A stretch of DNA of 6,182 nucleotides from Candidatus Pacearchaeota archaeon (GTDB lineage Archaea; Nanobdellota; Nanobdellia; Pacearchaeales; GW2011-AR1): the NCBI GenBank assembly GCA_015520065.1, contig WAQV01000083.1, forward strand, positions 1-6,182, read 5' to 3'. The notes under the pieces were generated by a model that was given only the letters and a program-made list of their open reading frames with translations, was not told the origin of the DNA and made no database searches. Positions 1-5,399 of the stretch are shown one piece after another. The translations under genes were made by a program, and so were the position numbers. Position 1 is the first letter of the stretch. Every line of letters begins with the position of its first letter.

Positions 1-534
1 ATGAAGCAGGGAATGAAAGTTATAGTATTGCCTGGAAGAACAGGAGATGGAATTGAAGGAGAGATAAAAACTATTGAGATGCACCATGAAACACTTCCTC
101 AGGCAGAGGCAGGAGACAATGTTGGAATTAATATAAGAGGAGTTGGAAAGAAAGACATTGCAAGAGGAGATGTTGTGTGTGATGCTGCAGCTCCTATTCC
201 AGTAGTTAAAGAGTTCATAGCTACAATCACTGTAATCAACCACCCTACTGTTTTGGCTAAAGGATACACTCCTGTATTCCATGTTCACACAGCACAGGTA
301 CCATGCCAGTTCGTTGAGCTTATAGCTCAGATTGACCCAAGAACTGGAGAGGTAATAAAAGAAAACCCTGACTTCCTAAAGAACGGAGATACTGCAAGAG
401 TAAGAATCAGACCTAAAGGAAATCTTGCTCTGGAAACTCAGAAAGACAATCCTTTCATGTCAAGATTTGCGGTAAGGGATGCTGGACAGACAGTAGCTGC
501 AGGAATGTGCACAGAAATAGTTGAGAAGAAATAA
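1..534 (+). CDS. tuf: Elongation factor 1A (archaeal EF-Tu), C-terminal part, 5' truncated by window
   Basis: This is the translation GTPase that delivers aminoacyl-tRNA to the ribosome in the cytoplasm. Only the last 177 residues are present. They cover most of beta-barrel domain II (roughly residues 1-65) and all of domain III (about 68-177). Diagnostic archaeal/eukaryotic EF-1A signatures are IEMHHE (25-30), AGDNVGINIRGVG (37-49), KGYTPVFHVHTAQVPC (87-102), DPRTGEV and FAVRDAGQTVAAGM near the end. The GTPase domain with its P-loop must lie upstream of base 1, so the ATG at base 1 is an internal Met (usually within a 'Gvmk.Gdkv' stretch), not the start. Two small departures from the usual family are seen: the loop before IEMHHE (GRTGDGIEGE) seems a few residues longer, and RGDVVCDAAAP replaces the more usual RGDVAG...NPP. 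Neither suggests loss of function. It is a housekeeping gene flanking the accessory cluster and the strongest evidence that the host is an archaeon. Confidence 0.96.
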   Translation: MKQGMKVIVLPGRTGDGIEGEIKTIEMHHETLPQAEAGDNVGINIRGVGKKDIARGDVVCDAAAPIPVVKEFIATITVINHPTVLAKGYTPVFHVHTAQVPCQFVELIAQIDPRTGEVIKENPDFLKNGDTARVRIRPKGNLALETQKDNPFMSRFAVRDAGQTVAAGMCTEIVEKK

Positions 535-603
535 TTTTTTATTTTTCTTTAAGATAATTTTTAAGATAGCTTTCTAAAGAGTTTTTTTTAGAGATTCTTT
601 TTT
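535..603 (+). terminator. T-rich termination region after EF-1A
   Basis: A run of six T follows the EF-1A stop codon directly (535-540), then five more T (542-546). Further T tracts lie at 582-589 and 598-603. Archaeal RNA polymerase terminates at oligo-T tracts without needing a hairpin, so several successive tracts fit a strong terminator for a highly expressed gene. The direct repeat TTTAAGATA at 548-556 and 560-568 lies between the tracts and has no obvious role. Confidence 0.6.
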
Positions 604-645
604 CACTTAGATGAGATTTTTTATCATCTATTTCAAAAAAGTGAA
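602..645. repeat. Nested inverted repeat between convergent genes
   Basis: The left arm is 13 contiguous bases (602-614). It can be read as TTCACTT (602-608) followed by AGATGA (609-614). The right arm is TCATCT (624-629), then a nine-base bulge (630-638), then AAGTGAA (639-645). The inner stem can also be extended to TAGATGA/TCATCTA (608-614 with 624-630). The loop is the T-rich 615-623. It sits in the spacer between the EF-1A gene and the minus-strand gene ending at 670, so it may act as a two-way transcript end or 3'-end processing structure. The role is inferred; the pairing is seen. Confidence 0.5.
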
Positions 646-646
646 G

Positions 647-664
647 AGTATATACATATATACT
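647..664. repeat. Perfect 8-bp-arm palindrome (AGTATATA / TATATACT)
   Basis: The arms AGTATATA (647-654) and TATATACT (657-664) are exact reverse complements around a central CA. The palindrome lies five bases beyond the stop codon of the minus-strand gene (670-672). It could be part of a 3'-end or terminator structure, or a symmetrical protein-binding site. Alternating TA sequence makes chance palindromes more likely in AT-rich DNA, so the functional claim is weak. Confidence 0.4.
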
Positions 665-669
665 TTAAG

Positions 670-1089
670 CTATGGAAAAGAAATCATTATTGGGTTGTAT
701 TCTATGAGCATTGACTTGTCCTCTTCAGGAGAAAAAAGGAAAGAAGAGTTATATACTCTAGCGTTTTCCTTCAGCCCTCCAAGAAGAGTTCTTAGCTCTT
801 TTGATGCCATTGACAAATCAACTTCAAGAGAACCTCTAGGACAACAAAGGTCTTGAATTGTTCCTTTCAGCTCGTTTATAGGATAGTATGAGACTGGCTG
901 CCTAAGATGAATAATAGCCATACCATTGTAAAAACATCCCATTGGCACAATCTTTCTAGTAGGATTTATCTTTGACTTGCAATTTATAAAATCCATAATG
1001 TTCCTGAACAAATACTGCTCAGGAAGAAATATCTCCGCTATTCTGTCTCTGAAAGAGGATTCTTTTAACAGCTTATTTATGTGAATCAT
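670..1089 (-). CDS. Hypothetical protein, 139 aa, function unknown
   Basis: I do not recognise this protein. It has no signal peptide, no clear membrane helix and four Cys (37, 52, 82, 83, the last two adjacent). The sequence looks globular and cytoplasmic: an N-terminal basic amphipathic part (about 1-45), a central likely beta region (about 46-80, with VPMGCFYNGMAIIHLRQP) and a C-terminal part with a possible helix (about 92-112). The start at 1089 is supported by TTTAAAAA at 1118-1111 on the minus strand, centred about 26 bases upstream of the ATG, which fits a leaderless archaeal transcript. No second in-frame Met is better placed. It is convergent with the EF-1A gene and divergent from the pilin-like cluster, sharing a 75-bp promoter region with it. 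It may be a regulator or an unrelated neighbour; nothing in the sequence decides this. Confidence 0.75.
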   Translation of the reverse strand: MIHINKLLKESSFRDRIAEIFLPEQYLFRNIMDFINCKSKINPTRKIVPMGCFYNGMAIIHLRQPVSYYPINELKGTIQDLCCPRGSLEVDLSMASKELRTLLGGLKENARVYNSSFLFSPEEDKSMLIEYNPIMISFP

Positions 1090-1110
1090 AATTTAGCAGA
1101 AATAAACTCT

Positions 1111-1118
1111 TTTTTAAA
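1111..1118 (-). promoter_or_regulatory. TATA-like box of the minus-strand 139-aa gene
   Basis: Read on the minus strand the box is TTTAAAAA, centred about 25-26 bases upstream of the ATG ending at 1089. This is the usual distance from the TATA box to the transcription start in archaea, so transcription would start at or next to the start codon. No Shine-Dalgarno sequence lies between box and ATG. Confidence 0.55.
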
Positions 1119-1135
1119 GATATCTGTACTAAAAG

Positions 1136-1143
1136 TTTATTAA
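1136..1143 (+). promoter_or_regulatory. TATA-like box of the pilin-like operon starting at 1165
   Basis: TTTATTAA is centred about 25-26 bases before the ATG at 1165, again predicting a leaderless mRNA. Only 17 bp separate it from the opposing box at 1111-1118, so the two promoters are back to back. TBP/TFB binding at one could affect the other. Confidence 0.6.
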
Positions 1144-1164
1144 TTGAAAAATATTGATTAGATA

Positions 1165-1272
1165 ATGAATAAAAAGGGTGTTGAGGCAGTAGTTAAAATC
1201 ATAATATGGATAGTATTTTTCATAATAGCTCTTGCATCAATCTATAAACTTGTTAAGTATTTGGGAGCATAA
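1165..1272 (+). CDS. 35-aa single-helix microprotein with prepilin-type N-terminus
   Basis: This small ORF encodes a 35-residue protein beginning MNKKGVEAVVK, followed by a strongly hydrophobic helix (about 12-27, IIIWIVFFIIALASIY) and a short basic tail KLVKYLGA. The NKKG motif before the helix matches the archaeal class III (prepilin/preflagellin) signal, which would be cleaved after Gly5. It would leave a helix of about 30 residues with almost no head domain. The start is supported by a TATA-like box about 26 bp upstream. The stop is followed after a single base by the start codon of the 364-aa gene at 1274, so the two are surely cotranscribed. It may be a minimal pilin-like subunit, a membrane partner of the downstream protein, or a leader peptide coupling its translation. 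No function is known to me. Confidence 0.7.
   Translation: MNKKGVEAVVKIIIWIVFFIIALASIYKLVKYLGA
1264..1267 (+). promoter_or_regulatory. Shine-Dalgarno GGAG deciding the start at 1274
   Basis: GGAG lies six bases before the ATG at 1274, inside the last codons of the 35-aa gene. It favours 1274 over the in-frame ATG at 1232, which lies inside the upstream gene and has no ribosome site. Confidence 0.55.
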
Positions 1273-1273
1273 A

Positions 1274-2368
1274 ATGAAAAAAAAGGGAATGTTAGCAATA
1301 CCTTTTGGTCCTGTTGTAAAGACTATACTGGCAATCGTCGGATTGACAATAGTATTGATTTTTTTCTTTTACTTATGGTCTTCTAATGAGATTGAAAACA
1401 CTGCGCTGTGCCATAACTCAGTTGTTTTAAGAGGGAGTGCTGCAACAGTTCTTCCTGAAGGAGGGCAGAGTTATGTGCCTCTAAACTGCAAGACAGAAAA
1501 AATATGCATTAGAGGAAAGAAGCTGTTTGAGAAAGGGAAGTGTGAAGAGTTTGAAAATCTTAAAGATGTCAGATATGTTGATGTTTCCAGTATTAATGAA
1601 ATCGAGAAAGTAATAGCAGATGAGATAATAGAGTGTTGGAATATGATGGGTAAAGGGAAGCTTTCACTTTTTAGCGATTTCTGGGTGAGCCAGGGTTTAG
1701 GTCAGGCTTACTCTACCTGCATGATATGCTCGAGAATAGCTTTTGATGAAGAAACTCTTGCTGAAAAAGGAATTAACCCTTCAAAAAGAGATGTTTTAGG
1801 ATACATGAAGTCGCACTACATCCCTAACGGCAACATAAGTTATTATGAATATCTTGGAGGGAAATCTTCTGTAAGTGTAAAAGACAATATTCAGCTTGAG
1901 ATTGAAAAAGATGGCAAAAAAGAAAAGGTAGATATAGACCTTAGGGAAATTAAATCTCAAGACACTTCAGAAAACACTTTATCAGATGAGGAAGAAATAG
2001 CTGTTTTGTTTATGCAGATTTCTGCTCCTTCAAGCATAGAGTCATTATATAATATTGAACAGAGCATTTTTGGAGTAACAGGAACAACATATTTCTTTGG
2101 AGGGGTTCCTTTAGCAATAGCAGGAATTAAAAAAGTTATTAGCTCGTGCGCAAGTCCTGTTGGCGCAGTTATATGCGGCTCTCTTGCATTTATTGCAATA
2201 ACTGCTCAGCAAGTAACCACTATATATAACCAAGGAGTTGCTGCTGGATACTGCGGAGATGTTGTAGCAAAAGACCAAGCTAGGAGAGGATGTTCAGTAG
2301 TCAGAACTCTAAAGTATGACGCAGATGAAATAAAGAATTACTGCTCTGTAATAGAGAGCATTCCTTAG
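1274..2368 (+). CDS. Membrane-anchored Cys-rich protein with prepilin-type signal, 364 aa
   Basis: No enzyme or named domain is recognised. From the chosen start the protein begins MKKKGMLAIPFG, a KKKG prepilin-like motif, followed by a membrane helix at about 15-35. The rest is probably extracellular. An N-terminal Cys-containing region (Cys46, 72, 78, 90, 121, 149, 152) includes LCHNSVVLRG and VPLNCKTEKICIRGKK. An acidic/lysine-rich middle follows (about 205-242). A hydrophobic glycine-rich segment (about 274-312) could contain one or two further membrane helices. The tail carries Cys327, 340 and 357 and ends DEIKNYCSVIESIP. The 12 cysteines suggest disulfides outside the cell. The CHNSV...PLNCKT and ESIP-ending patterns resemble hypothetical proteins I recall from DPANN genomes; that is memory, not a search. 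It is the second gene of a two-gene operon, one base after the microprotein, with GGAG six bases before the start. The longer in-frame start at 1232 would bury the signal behind 14 extra residues and is disfavoured. Confidence 0.85.
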   Translation: MKKKGMLAIPFGPVVKTILAIVGLTIVLIFFFYLWSSNEIENTALCHNSVVLRGSAATVLPEGGQSYVPLNCKTEKICIRGKKLFEKGKCEEFENLKDVRYVDVSSINEIEKVIADEIIECWNMMGKGKLSLFSDFWVSQGLGQAYSTCMICSRIAFDEETLAEKGINPSKRDVLGYMKSHYIPNGNISYYEYLGGKSSVSVKDNIQLEIEKDGKKEKVDIDLREIKSQDTSENTLSDEEEIAVLFMQISAPSSIESLYNIEQSIFGVTGTTYFFGGVPLAIAGIKKVISSCASPVGAVICGSLAFIAITAQQVTTIYNQGVAAGYCGDVVAKDQARRGCSVVRTLKYDADEIKNYCSVIESIP

Positions 2369-2399
2369 TTTCTTTAAAGACAGGTTGAGAGTTAGTTAA

Positions 2400-2407
2400 A
2401 TTTATAA
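2400..2407 (+). promoter_or_regulatory. TATA-like box of the four-gene pilin/transglycosylase operon
   Basis: ATTTATAA (2400-2407) lies about 26 bases before the ATG at 2430. The first gene of this operon therefore probably has a leaderless transcript, separate from the operon that ends at 2368. The 61-bp spacer shows no other clear signal except a few short T runs. Confidence 0.6.
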
Positions 2408-2429
2408 CATTCTTTGTTCTTTTAGTTGA

Positions 2430-2837
2430 ATGAAAAAAAAGAGGGCTGAAGAAGATATAGTACTTTCTTCAATGGTATTTATCATTCTTACTGTAGTATT
2501 TTTCTCAGCAATGTTCTTTTTTATTCATGACAAGTCCTCTCAAAAGAGCACGTATGAGCAAGCATATGCAAAGCAAATTGCACTGCTTATTGACTTTGCA
2601 AAACCAGTGATGAATATCAGCATCAATATATCAAAACTAATCGCTATTGCAGAAAAGAATAACTATAAAAAAGAAGATATTGTAAAAATCAATCCTGATA
2701 AAAACGAGGTTGTTGTAATGCTGTCAGGAAGAGGAGGGTATGCTAAAAAATATTTCTCAGAGTATGATGTAAGAACATACATCAAAGATGAATTTTTAAT
2801 AATCACTGTAAATGAAAAAGAGGAAGAAAATGCTTAA
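2430..2837 (+). CDS. Small pilin-like protein with prepilin-type signal, 135 aa
   Basis: The N-terminus MKKKRAEEDIVLSSMVFII is a class III archaeal signal. KKRA precedes the likely cleavage after Ala6, acidic residues follow (EED), and then a hydrophobic helix spans about 10-32. The remaining 100 residues form a small soluble domain. YEQAYAKQIALLIDFAKPVM (about 42-61) probably continues the pilin helix, followed by a mixed alpha/beta part with VVVMLSGRGGYAKKYF (94-109) and a C-terminal strand FLIITVNEK. There is no cysteine, unlike several neighbours. The helix-plus-small-beta-head plan and the position as first gene of the operon fit a minor pilin or pseudopilin. I recall similar 'EEDIVLS...YEQ.YAKQIALLID.AKP' proteins in DPANN genomes but no characterised member. 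The start at 2430 is set by the TATA-like box 26 bp upstream. The gene overlaps the next one by eight bases. Confidence 0.85.
   Translation: MKKKRAEEDIVLSSMVFIILTVVFFSAMFFFIHDKSSQKSTYEQAYAKQIALLIDFAKPVMNISINISKLIAIAEKNNYKKEDIVKINPDKNEVVVMLSGRGGYAKKYFSEYDVRTYIKDEFLIITVNEKEEENA
2820..2823 (+). promoter_or_regulatory. Shine-Dalgarno GAGG deciding the start at 2830
   Basis: GAGG (in GAGGAAG, 2820-2826) lies six bases before the ATG at 2830. It lies downstream of the alternative in-frame ATG at 2812, so it supports 2830. It is embedded in the end of the 135-aa gene. Confidence 0.55.
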
Positions 2838-3942
2838 AGAAAATAAAAGAGCATCCATAGGAAGCAGGACATTTTACTTATGGATATTTTTTATGTTCAT
2901 TTTAATAGCAGTAGTAATCAGTGCAGGAACATATATTGTTTATTCAAAAGAAGTGGATATAAGAGGCGCTGAAGCAGAAATTCTTAGTAATAAGATAGAA
3001 AGCTGCATAGTGCAAGAAGGAATCCTTGTTAAAAGCTTCTTAAATGAAAATTTTGATATTCAAAAAGAGTGCGATTTAGATATACAAGATAGTTATTATC
3101 TGAAAGTCAGCATTTACAGCTCTATTGCAAATATTGATGAAAGCAGTGAAAGCCGGCTTATAACTCCAGAGATTCTTGCAAACATAATGGAACACTCAAA
3201 AAATAAAGGTATTGTAAAAAGAAAGTGTAATTGTGGAGATGAATGCAGGGAATATGCAAACGCAATAATAGAAGCTGCAAAAAAAGAGGACATCTCTCCG
3301 CTATTGCTCCTGTCAATTATGATGCAGGAATCCGGTTGCGATGCTTCTGCATCATCTGGAAGCTCTATAGGATTAATGCAAATAAACACAATCCATTGTG
3401 GGAAATACTCTCTTCCTGAAGATGAAAAAGAGTGTATAGAAGAGCTAAAAAGCAACTATCAAAAAAACATCTTTGTTGGTGCAGAAATATTAAGAGAGTA
3501 TTACAAAAAATACAGTTCCGGAAAACTCTTCCAAGGATGCACTGGGAGAAACATAGAATACAGTGGATGGGAAGCAGCTATAAGAGCATACAATGGATGG
3601 GGGTGCGGAAGAGATAAAGAGGGAAACCCTATAACTGAACAGGATTATTATGTGGATGAGGTTATAGAAAGATACAAGGAAATTAAAGAGCTTGCAGCAG
3701 ATTACTTAGAGAACAAAGAGGGGTCAACAACAGGAAAGCTTATTAAGGAAATTAAAACAGGAGTTGTTTCTTTTGAGAAAGAGTGCGCTATTCTTAAGAA
3801 AAAAGTAAAGAATAAAAATTTCCCTGCTTGCAAAGAAAAGCTTGAGAGAGTTTTGTATTATGAAAACGGAAAACTGAAAGAAGCATTCATGGAGATTCTC
3901 ACAGCATCTAACGAGAAAGGAGGAAGATGTATAAAATGTTAA
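2830..3942 (+). CDS. Pilin-like membrane anchor fused to lytic transglycosylase (SLT/GH23-type), 370 aa
   Basis: The predicted role is cleavage of a beta-1,4-linked aminosugar polymer outside the cell, as lytic transglycosylases do to murein. The protein has three parts. First is a prepilin-type N-terminus, MLKENKRASIG, with NKRA before a helix at about 15-38. Next is a pilin-like stalk, VDIRGAEAEILSNKIESC (42-59), then KECDLDI and YYLKVSIY (79-96). Last is an SLT domain at about 141-285 with MMQESG (catalytic Glu167), SSIGLMQIN (178-186) and AAIRAYNGWG (249-258), the canonical GH23 motifs. After it come a helical lysine-rich tail and a terminal CIKC. There are 14 cysteines, including CNCGDEC (133-139) just before the SLT domain, suggesting disulfides or a metal site. 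Archaea lack murein, so the substrate may be bacterial cell wall or another glycan. The start at 2830 is chosen for GAGG six bases upstream; 2812 is possible. It overlaps the previous gene by eight bases and the next by 7 or 16. The SLT call is firm; the pilin fusion is inferred from the N-terminal sequence. Confidence 0.88.
   Translation: MLKENKRASIGSRTFYLWIFFMFILIAVVISAGTYIVYSKEVDIRGAEAEILSNKIESCIVQEGILVKSFLNENFDIQKECDLDIQDSYYLKVSIYSSIANIDESSESRLITPEILANIMEHSKNKGIVKRKCNCGDECREYANAIIEAAKKEDISPLLLLSIMMQESGCDASASSGSSIGLMQINTIHCGKYSLPEDEKECIEELKSNYQKNIFVGAEILREYYKKYSSGKLFQGCTGRNIEYSGWEAAIRAYNGWGCGRDKEGNPITEQDYYVDEVIERYKEIKELAADYLENKEGSTTGKLIKEIKTGVVSFEKECAILKKKVKNKNFPACKEKLERVLYYENGKLKEAFMEILTASNEKGGRCIKC
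3919..3923 (+). promoter_or_regulatory. Strong Shine-Dalgarno GGAGG before the 205-aa gene
   Basis: GGAGG is the best ribosome site in the window, but its distance to the possible starts is awkward. It lies three bases before ATG 3927, 12 before ATG 3936 and 24 before ATG 3948. The start of the next gene is therefore uncertain. The site lies within the last codons of the transglycosylase gene. Confidence 0.5.
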
Positions 3943-4544
3943 GAAGTATGAAGAAAAACAAAAAAGGAACAATCGGAGACACTCTTGTTGGAATCCCGAC
4001 ATTCTTATTTATATTGTTTTTATTATTAGTATATCTCGTTTCTGTTCTGTTTGTGTTTGGAGGAGGATATATTCTTGGAATTGGAAAAAAAAGCGAGATA
4101 AATTTGGATTCTTCTGAAAGCATTTACCTAAAAAGGCTTGAAAATCAAAAGGATTTTGCAAAAATCCTTAATTATGAAACAGAAGGAAAAACACTAAAAG
4201 AATGGATAGAGAGATGGCAACTGAACAAAGTCAATTCAGAGTCTTTAAAAGAGAAGATAGAGAAAGTTCTCAGCAGAGAAGCATCTTTAGGAAAAGATGA
4301 AAATGAATGTTATCTAGTACATCTTAAAGGAAGAGAGAGTCTTCTGGCAAATAATATGGGGTTGCAACTTAAAGATATAGAGGATTCCGGAAGCAGAAGA
4401 ATAAGCAATTTTGCACTGGATATAAGTTCTGAGACAATTAAGAAAGATATAATAAGTGATGGGTCTGCTAGTGCTGATATTCTGCTTTTCAAAAAATCTG
4501 GGGCAGAAAAAATAAAATATTTATTTTACAAAGGAAAATGTTGA
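3927..4544 (+). CDS. Membrane-anchored protein with prepilin-type signal, 205 aa
   Basis: Function unknown. The N-terminus MYKMLRSMKKNKKGTIGDTL contains NKKG, the class III signal, followed by a long hydrophobic helix (about 21-50, with VGIPTFLFILFLLLVYLVSV) ending in GGGYILG. The extracellular part is about 155 residues, charged and probably mixed helix and strand. ENECYLVHLKG (125-135) and the end ADILLFKKSG...YLFYKGKC suggest beta strands. Only two cysteines are present (128 and the last residue 205), which could form one disulfide. Two further in-frame starts, 3936 and 3948, remove 3 or 7 residues and leave the signal intact. The 3936 start would give a seven-base ATGTTAA overlap with the stop of the transglycosylase gene, the same geometry as the junction at 4538, so it is a real alternative. 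As third gene of the operon it is probably a pseudopilin-like partner of its neighbours. Confidence 0.82.
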   Translation: MYKMLRSMKKNKKGTIGDTLVGIPTFLFILFLLLVYLVSVLFVFGGGYILGIGKKSEINLDSSESIYLKRLENQKDFAKILNYETEGKTLKEWIERWQLNKVNSESLKEKIEKVLSREASLGKDENECYLVHLKGRESLLANNMGLQLKDIEDSGSRRISNFALDISSETIKKDIISDGSASADILLFKKSGAEKIKYLFYKGKC

Positions 4545-5338
4545 AAAACAAAAAAGGAATAACATCTCCTGCAATGGTGCTAATGGTACTCTTAACTTTG
4601 CTGCTGATAAGCTTTTCGCTATATAATTTTGTGACTAGCGAAAAGGTTTATCTAAAGATAAAAAAAGCAGGAGAGATTAATGAGGTTTATTATAAAGAAA
4701 GCATTGCAAGGTTTTATCTTATGCAAGCAGCAGAGTCAGCTTTAATAGAGAGTTATTCAGAAGTTCTATCAAGTAGAGATTATATTGAAGGGCAAATATA
4801 TCCAAATGAGGATATTGAGTTCAGCAAACTAAAGAAAGAGATAGATTCTGCATTTGCAGGGAGAGTCTCAGAAAAGATTAAAGAAAAATTCTCTGAGACT
4901 GATTTTGAGGAAGAATATTTGAAAGATTTGAAAGAAAAAATTATTAATGGAAAGTTTAAAATTGAGAAAAATAAAGATGTTGTTAAATTAAAAATAGATT
5001 CTATTGATATATCATCTGACAGCAACGCTAAAAAAGAGATTGCTGTCTCATATTACCCTTACATTGAGATAACTCTTAGGTTAAGCAGAGTTGGCCTGGC
5101 TGATTTTTATGACATTTATACTGCAAAAGAGGGATGCAAAGAGCAGGCTAATTCTGAAGATACTGTTGAAAAAACAGAAAGTTGTTTCAGAGATAGTTTA
5201 GAAAATTTTGATATTCATGCAATAGAGAAAGCTCACCCTGTAACCAGTGAAAAATACATTTTAGTAAGACTGGAAACAAAAAAAGAGTATTTAGTTGATG
5301 GAGAGTTCAGGAAAATCAGCACTGAATTTGTTATATGA
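4538..5338 (+). CDS. Pilin-like protein with prepilin-type signal, 266 aa
   Basis: The N-terminus MLKNKKGITSPAMVLMVLL has NKKG followed by ITSPAMV, much like the 'ISP' start of mature archaeal type IV pilins. A helix spans about 10-32. A second likely helical region (FYLMQAAESALIESYSEV, 59-76) continues the stalk, and a highly charged helix-rich stretch covers about 95-147. A beta-rich part follows (KLKIDSIDISS, then SYYPYIEITLRLSRVGLADF at 171-190). Two cysteines (200, 216) in a KEGC...ESCF arrangement could form one disulfide. The end shows strands (KYILVRLETKKEY). No catalytic motif is recognised. The start is set by ATGTTGA, which overlaps the previous stop by seven bases; AAGGA just upstream is a weak ribosome site with very short spacing. 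It closes the four-gene operon; after the stop there is a 61-bp spacer with the next promoter. The likely role is a larger pilin or tip-type subunit of the same surface structure (inferred). Confidence 0.84.
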   Translation: MLKNKKGITSPAMVLMVLLTLLLISFSLYNFVTSEKVYLKIKKAGEINEVYYKESIARFYLMQAAESALIESYSEVLSSRDYIEGQIYPNEDIEFSKLKKEIDSAFAGRVSEKIKEKFSETDFEEEYLKDLKEKIINGKFKIEKNKDVVKLKIDSIDISSDSNAKKEIAVSYYPYIEITLRLSRVGLADFYDIYTAKEGCKEQANSEDTVEKTESCFRDSLENFDIHAIEKAHPVTSEKYILVRLETKKEYLVDGEFRKISTEFVI

Positions 5339-5370
5339 ATTAGATAACAGAAAATTCGCAACTCATAAGA

Positions 5371-5378
5371 TTTATAAA
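5371..5378 (+). promoter_or_regulatory. TATA-like box of the 193-aa gene
   Basis: TTTATAAA is a near-perfect archaeal TATA box centred 25-26 bases before the ATG at 5400, predicting a leaderless transcript for this gene. It also supports 5400 rather than the internal Met at 5442 as the start. Confidence 0.68.
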
Positions 5379-5399
5379 CCAGCATAACTATTTAAGATA

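Noticed and set aside
1..30. ATG at base 1 as the true start of the EF-1A gene
   Set aside because: Domain II of EF-1A is entered in mid-strand and the whole GTPase domain is missing. The window simply begins inside the gene.
611..856. Plus-strand 81-aa open frame
   Set aside because: It overlaps the minus-strand 139-aa gene, which is longer and has a correctly placed TATA-like box. The plus frame begins in the inverted repeat and has no promoter or ribosome site.
1232..1273. Longer start for the 364-aa protein
   Set aside because: This ATG lies inside the 35-aa gene, has no ribosome site and puts 14 odd residues before the prepilin-like signal. ATG 1274 has GGAG six bases upstream.
2812..2829. 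Longer start for the transglycosylase (adds MKKRKK)
   Set aside because: The GAGG ribosome site lies downstream of this ATG and fits 2830. It is not fully excluded, since extra basic residues would be tolerated.
3114..3455. Minus-strand 113-aa open frame
   Set aside because: It is antisense to the SLT domain, whose motifs are unambiguous on the plus strand. It is Ser/Phe-rich, as expected from the complement of Glu/Lys-rich coding.
3724..4123. Two overlapping minus-strand open frames (92 and 71 aa)
   Set aside because: They are antisense to the operon and Phe/Leu/Ser-rich, which is typical of shadows of Lys/Glu-rich genes. No promoter is seen.
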